Assembly: GCA_964631255.1 (NCBI GenBank)
Contig: CAZVWS010000004.1
Location: 1-64,000, forward strand
Length of the DNA: 64,000 bases
Source: JBGZFC01 sp964631255
Lineage (GTDB): Bacteria; Bacteroidota; Bacteroidia; Bacteroidales; Dysgonomonadaceae
Direction: 5' to 3'
This document shows, piece after piece, positions 63,001 to 64,000 of the stretch. The notes under the pieces are model-generated. The model was not told the origin of the DNA. It did not search any database and saw only the letters and a program-made list of their open reading frames with translations. The translations under genes and the position numbers were made by a program. Positions within the stretch are counted from its first letter, which is position 1; each line of letters begins with the position of its first letter.

Positions 63001-63547
63001 GTTTGTGGATTCGGCAAACGATATGTTGGTGAAACGAGTGAAACCCGATTTCAAAAAACTGGGTCCCAAATATGGCAAAATCATGAAATTGGTAGCCGCC
63101 AAAATCCAAGAGATGTCGCAAGAGGAGATAAACAGTTTAGAGAAAAACGGCAATATCCAACTAACGATAGACAATCAGCAAATCGCAATTGATGCCGCCG
63201 ATGTGGAAATCATTTCGGAAGACATTCCCGGATGGCTCGTAGGCAACGAAGGCCGATTGACTGTCGCACTCGACATAACCGTAACCGACGAACTCCGCAA
63301 GGAGGGAATCGCGCGCGAGTTGGTAAATCGCATCCAAAATCTGCGCAAAGCGAAAGATTTTGAAATTACCGACCGCATAGCGGTACAACTTTCGTCGCAT
63401 CCTCAATTTGATGAAGCGGTCAAAGATTTTACCGATTATATTTCGGGACAAGTGCTTGCAGACTCCATCTGCATCGTGTCGCAAACATTGGAAGATGAAA
63501 TTGAGATTGACGAAGAGAAATTGACCATTTCTGTTTGTAAACAATAA
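60092..63547 (+). CDS. ileS: Isoleucine--tRNA ligase
   Basis: Charges tRNA-Ile and edits mischarged valine. The 1151-residue protein has the class I signature as PPSANGMPGIHH (residues 49-60, GIHH replacing HIGH), the editing domain, KMSKR near residue 700, and the anticodon-binding C-terminal region. GWDTHGLPVELGVEK follows the first motif. Length and motifs are those of the long Bacteroidota type. Residues about 425-447 (roughly ETPSNSPKGG and ELSPSLGGGGEA) are a Ser-Pro-Gly-rich insertion encoded by a palindromic repeat and not expected in the family; it sits in a loop before LDVDLSVTLKLQ. Confidence 0.96.
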   Translation: MSKKFTEYSQLNLSEINKELLQQWDNKNVFHKSLETRQGKPEFVFYEGPPSANGMPGIHHVIARSIKDIFCRYKTMKGFLVNRKAGWDTHGLPVELGVEKSLGITKEDIGKTISVEEYNNACRTEVMKYTKEWEDLTRKMGYWVDMNDPYITYDNRYIETLWYLLKEIYKKGYLYKGYTIQPYSPAAGTGLSTHELNQPGCYRDVKDTTCTAQFKIKNPLTEWAEFGEPFFLAWTTTPWTLPSNVLLAMGPNIEYVAVQTYNPYTGKPMTTILAKNLLNVYFPQKNAELKLEEYKEGDKNVPFRVLNKVWKGSELAGIEYEQLFPWIKVQDNAFRVVTGDFVTTEDGTGIVHIAPTFGADDAKVGKENNVAGLTLIDKDGNIRPMVDLTGKFFLIEDLDEDFVKNNVNVDLYKEFAGRFVKNEYETPSNSPKGGELSPSLGGGGEATTLDVDLSVTLKLQNRAFRIEKHVHSYPHCWRTDKPVLYYPLDSWFIRTTACKERMMELNETINWKPQSTGTGRFGKWLENLQDWNLSRSRYWGTPLPIWRTEDGKEEKCIGSVKELVDEMQKALDADVMTELPWKDFDLNNHKDLDYTHIDLHRPYVDKIVLVSDSGKPMHRELDLIDVWFDSGAMPFAQFFYPHISEEDFAKVYPADFIAEGVDQTRGWFFTLHAISTMVKDSVAFKNVISNGLVLDKNGNKMSKRLGNAVDPFETIEKYGSDPLRWYMVTNASPWDNLKFDIDGVEEARRKFFGTLYNTYSFFALYANVDNFRNQFPQIELAKRPEIDRWILSLLNSLIKEVDEDYANYEPTRAGRAINDFVNDNLSNWFVRLNRKRFWGGEMTNDKLSAYQTLYECLITVAKLMAPIAPFYADRLYLDLTQATENEMFESVHLADFPSAHESVIDTTLEEQMYLAQTASSIVLALRRKENLRVRQPLSKLLIPVLNDEQQKNIEAVQALILSEVNVKAIEFVDSANDMLVKRVKPDFKKLGPKYGKIMKLVAAKIQEMSQEEINSLEKNGNIQLTIDNQQIAIDAADVEIISEDIPGWLVGNEGRLTVALDITVTDELRKEGIARELVNRIQNLRKAKDFEITDRIAVQLSSHPQFDEAVKDFTDYISGQVLADSICIVSQTLEDEIEIDEEKLTISVCKQ
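61366..61427 (+). repeat. GC-rich palindromic element inserted in frame in ileS
   Basis: Two adjacent hairpins: CTCCCCC-AAA-GGGGGAG (61378-61394) and CCCCTCC-TTG-GGAGGGG (61402-61418), flanked by outer arms CCCCCTCT and GGGGGTGGAGAGG. The block is far richer in G and C than the surrounding gene. It resembles dispersed intergenic palindromes of Bacteroidota. It keeps the frame open and adds about 20 residues. No second copy is seen in the window, so its dispersed nature is inferred. Confidence 0.75.
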
Positions 63548-63586
63548 TAGAACTAAATACGTTTATTATTGATATGTAAATCGTAT

Positions 63587-63594
63587 TAACTTTG
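63587..63594 (+). promoter_or_regulatory. -7 element of the DksA/TraR-family gene
   Basis: TAACTTTG matches TAnnTTTG. A TTG at 63569-63571 is 15 nt upstream, shorter than ideal. Transcription would start near 63601, 39 nt before the ATG at 63640. Confidence 0.5.
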
Positions 63595-63639
63595 CAGAAG
63601 CAAAAATTCATAGATATAAATCATAAAAACCTTGCTGTT

Positions 63640-64000
63640 ATGAGTGAAAAAACAAGATACTCAGATGAAGAATTGGAAGAATTCAGAGCCATCATCAACG
63701 AAAAGCTCCGAATTGCCCAACAAGAATACGAAAATTACCGTGCTGCAGTAACCAATTCCGACGGAAACGATACCGTAGATACCTCGCCAACCTACAAAGT
63801 GCTGGAAGAGGGCGCATCTACCCTATCTAAAGAGGAAGCAGGACGTTTGGCACAACGCCAGATGAAATTCATACAGAATTTGCAGGCTGCGCTGATTCGT
63901 ATCGAAAACAAAACGTATGGGGTTTGTCGCGAAACCGGCAACCTGATTCCAAAAGAACGCCTACGTGCTGTTCCACATGCCACATTGAGCATCGAAGCCA
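63640..64000 (+). CDS. DksA/TraR family zinc-finger protein (partial, runs off the window)
   Basis: The first 120 codons of a TraR/DksA family gene are present. A coiled-coil N-terminal half (residues 5-40, RYSDEELEEFRAIINEK then LRIAQQEYENYRAA) is followed by a helix and the start of the C4 zinc-finger region (NKTYGVCRETG, with one Cys and a Gly-Asn turn), then IPKERLRAVPHATLSIEA, a block shared by this family. Some Bacteroidota members keep only part of the four cysteines, as appears here. These proteins bind RNA polymerase through its secondary channel. The stop codon lies beyond 64000. Confidence 0.88.
   Translation, partial: MSEKTRYSDEELEEFRAIINEKLRIAQQEYENYRAAVTNSDGNDTVDTSPTYKVLEEGASTLSKEEAGRLAQRQMKFIQNLQAALIRIENKTYGVCRETGNLIPKERLRAVPHATLSIEA

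Noticed and set aside
1..64000. CRISPR arrays, insertion sequences or prophage genes
   Set aside because: No regularly spaced direct repeats, transposase, integrase or phage structural genes were seen.

Overview
The window looks like a chromosomal piece of a Bacteroidota bacterium, most likely Bacteroidales. The reasons are: start codons without Shine-Dalgarno sequences; many promoters matching the Bacteroidota sigma-A pattern (TTTG, about 19 nt, TAnnTTTG); the long IspG and the long IleRS with a GIHH variant of the HIGH motif; and family content typical of the phylum (pirin, DUF5686, GH109, GH29, ADP-forming acetate-CoA ligase). GC content is moderate to low. A run of ten N inside one gene shows that this is draft or scaffolded sequence. 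The exact genus cannot be told from the window.

Left part (1-27,321): an elongator tRNA-Met cut by the window edge, ispG, a glyoxalase and an MBL-fold hydrolase on the minus strand. Then come a GH109-type glycosidase, an NAD-dependent epimerase, aquaporin, a small outer-membrane protein, fabI, a YciO/TsaC-type protein, an S41 protease lipoprotein, dusB, an ArsC/Spx-like protein, an alpha-L-fucosidase, an aminotransferase with an ADP-forming acyl-CoA synthetase, ilvE, dnaG, pirin, an ABC-2 exporter, a YdeI-like protein and a secreted endonuclease I. These are housekeeping and scavenging genes. The intergenic gaps hold several kinds of short repeats.

Middle part (27,378-50,202): one minus-strand run of 21 genes. 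It encodes an aryl polyene (flexirubin-type) pigment pathway. A tyrosine ammonia-lyase at the head makes the aryl starter (4-coumarate). An AMP-forming CoA ligase at the tail probably activates it. A dissociated type II system extends it: two acyl carrier proteins, three ketosynthases with intact Cys-His-His, a chain-length-factor-like protein without the cysteine, a FabG ketoreductase and two hotdog dehydratase-like proteins with complementary active-site residues. A methyltransferase, a thioesterase, two acyltransferases, a glycosyltransferase, a polysaccharide deacetylase, an FAD oxidoreductase and a C45 Ntn-hydrolase tailor the product or attach it to a lipid. An MMPL exporter fused to an acyltransferase and a methyltransferase, a LolA-like carrier and a LolB/DUF3261-like lipoprotein suggest delivery to the outer membrane. 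A textbook promoter lies 17 nt upstream of the lyase plus the usual offset to +1. No dialkylresorcinol genes (darA/darB) and no phosphopantetheinyl transferase are in the window, so the final product may be a lipid-anchored aryl polyene rather than a classical flexirubin, or the missing genes lie elsewhere.

Right part (50,336-64,000): a divergent DUF5686 outer-membrane protein, a small exported protein, a GNAT protein, upp, recF with a DUF721 (DciA-like) gene, guaB, a two-domain parvulin PPIase, ileS and the start of a DksA/TraR-family gene. ileS carries an in-frame palindromic GC-rich element that looks like a dispersed intergenic repeat inserted into coding sequence.
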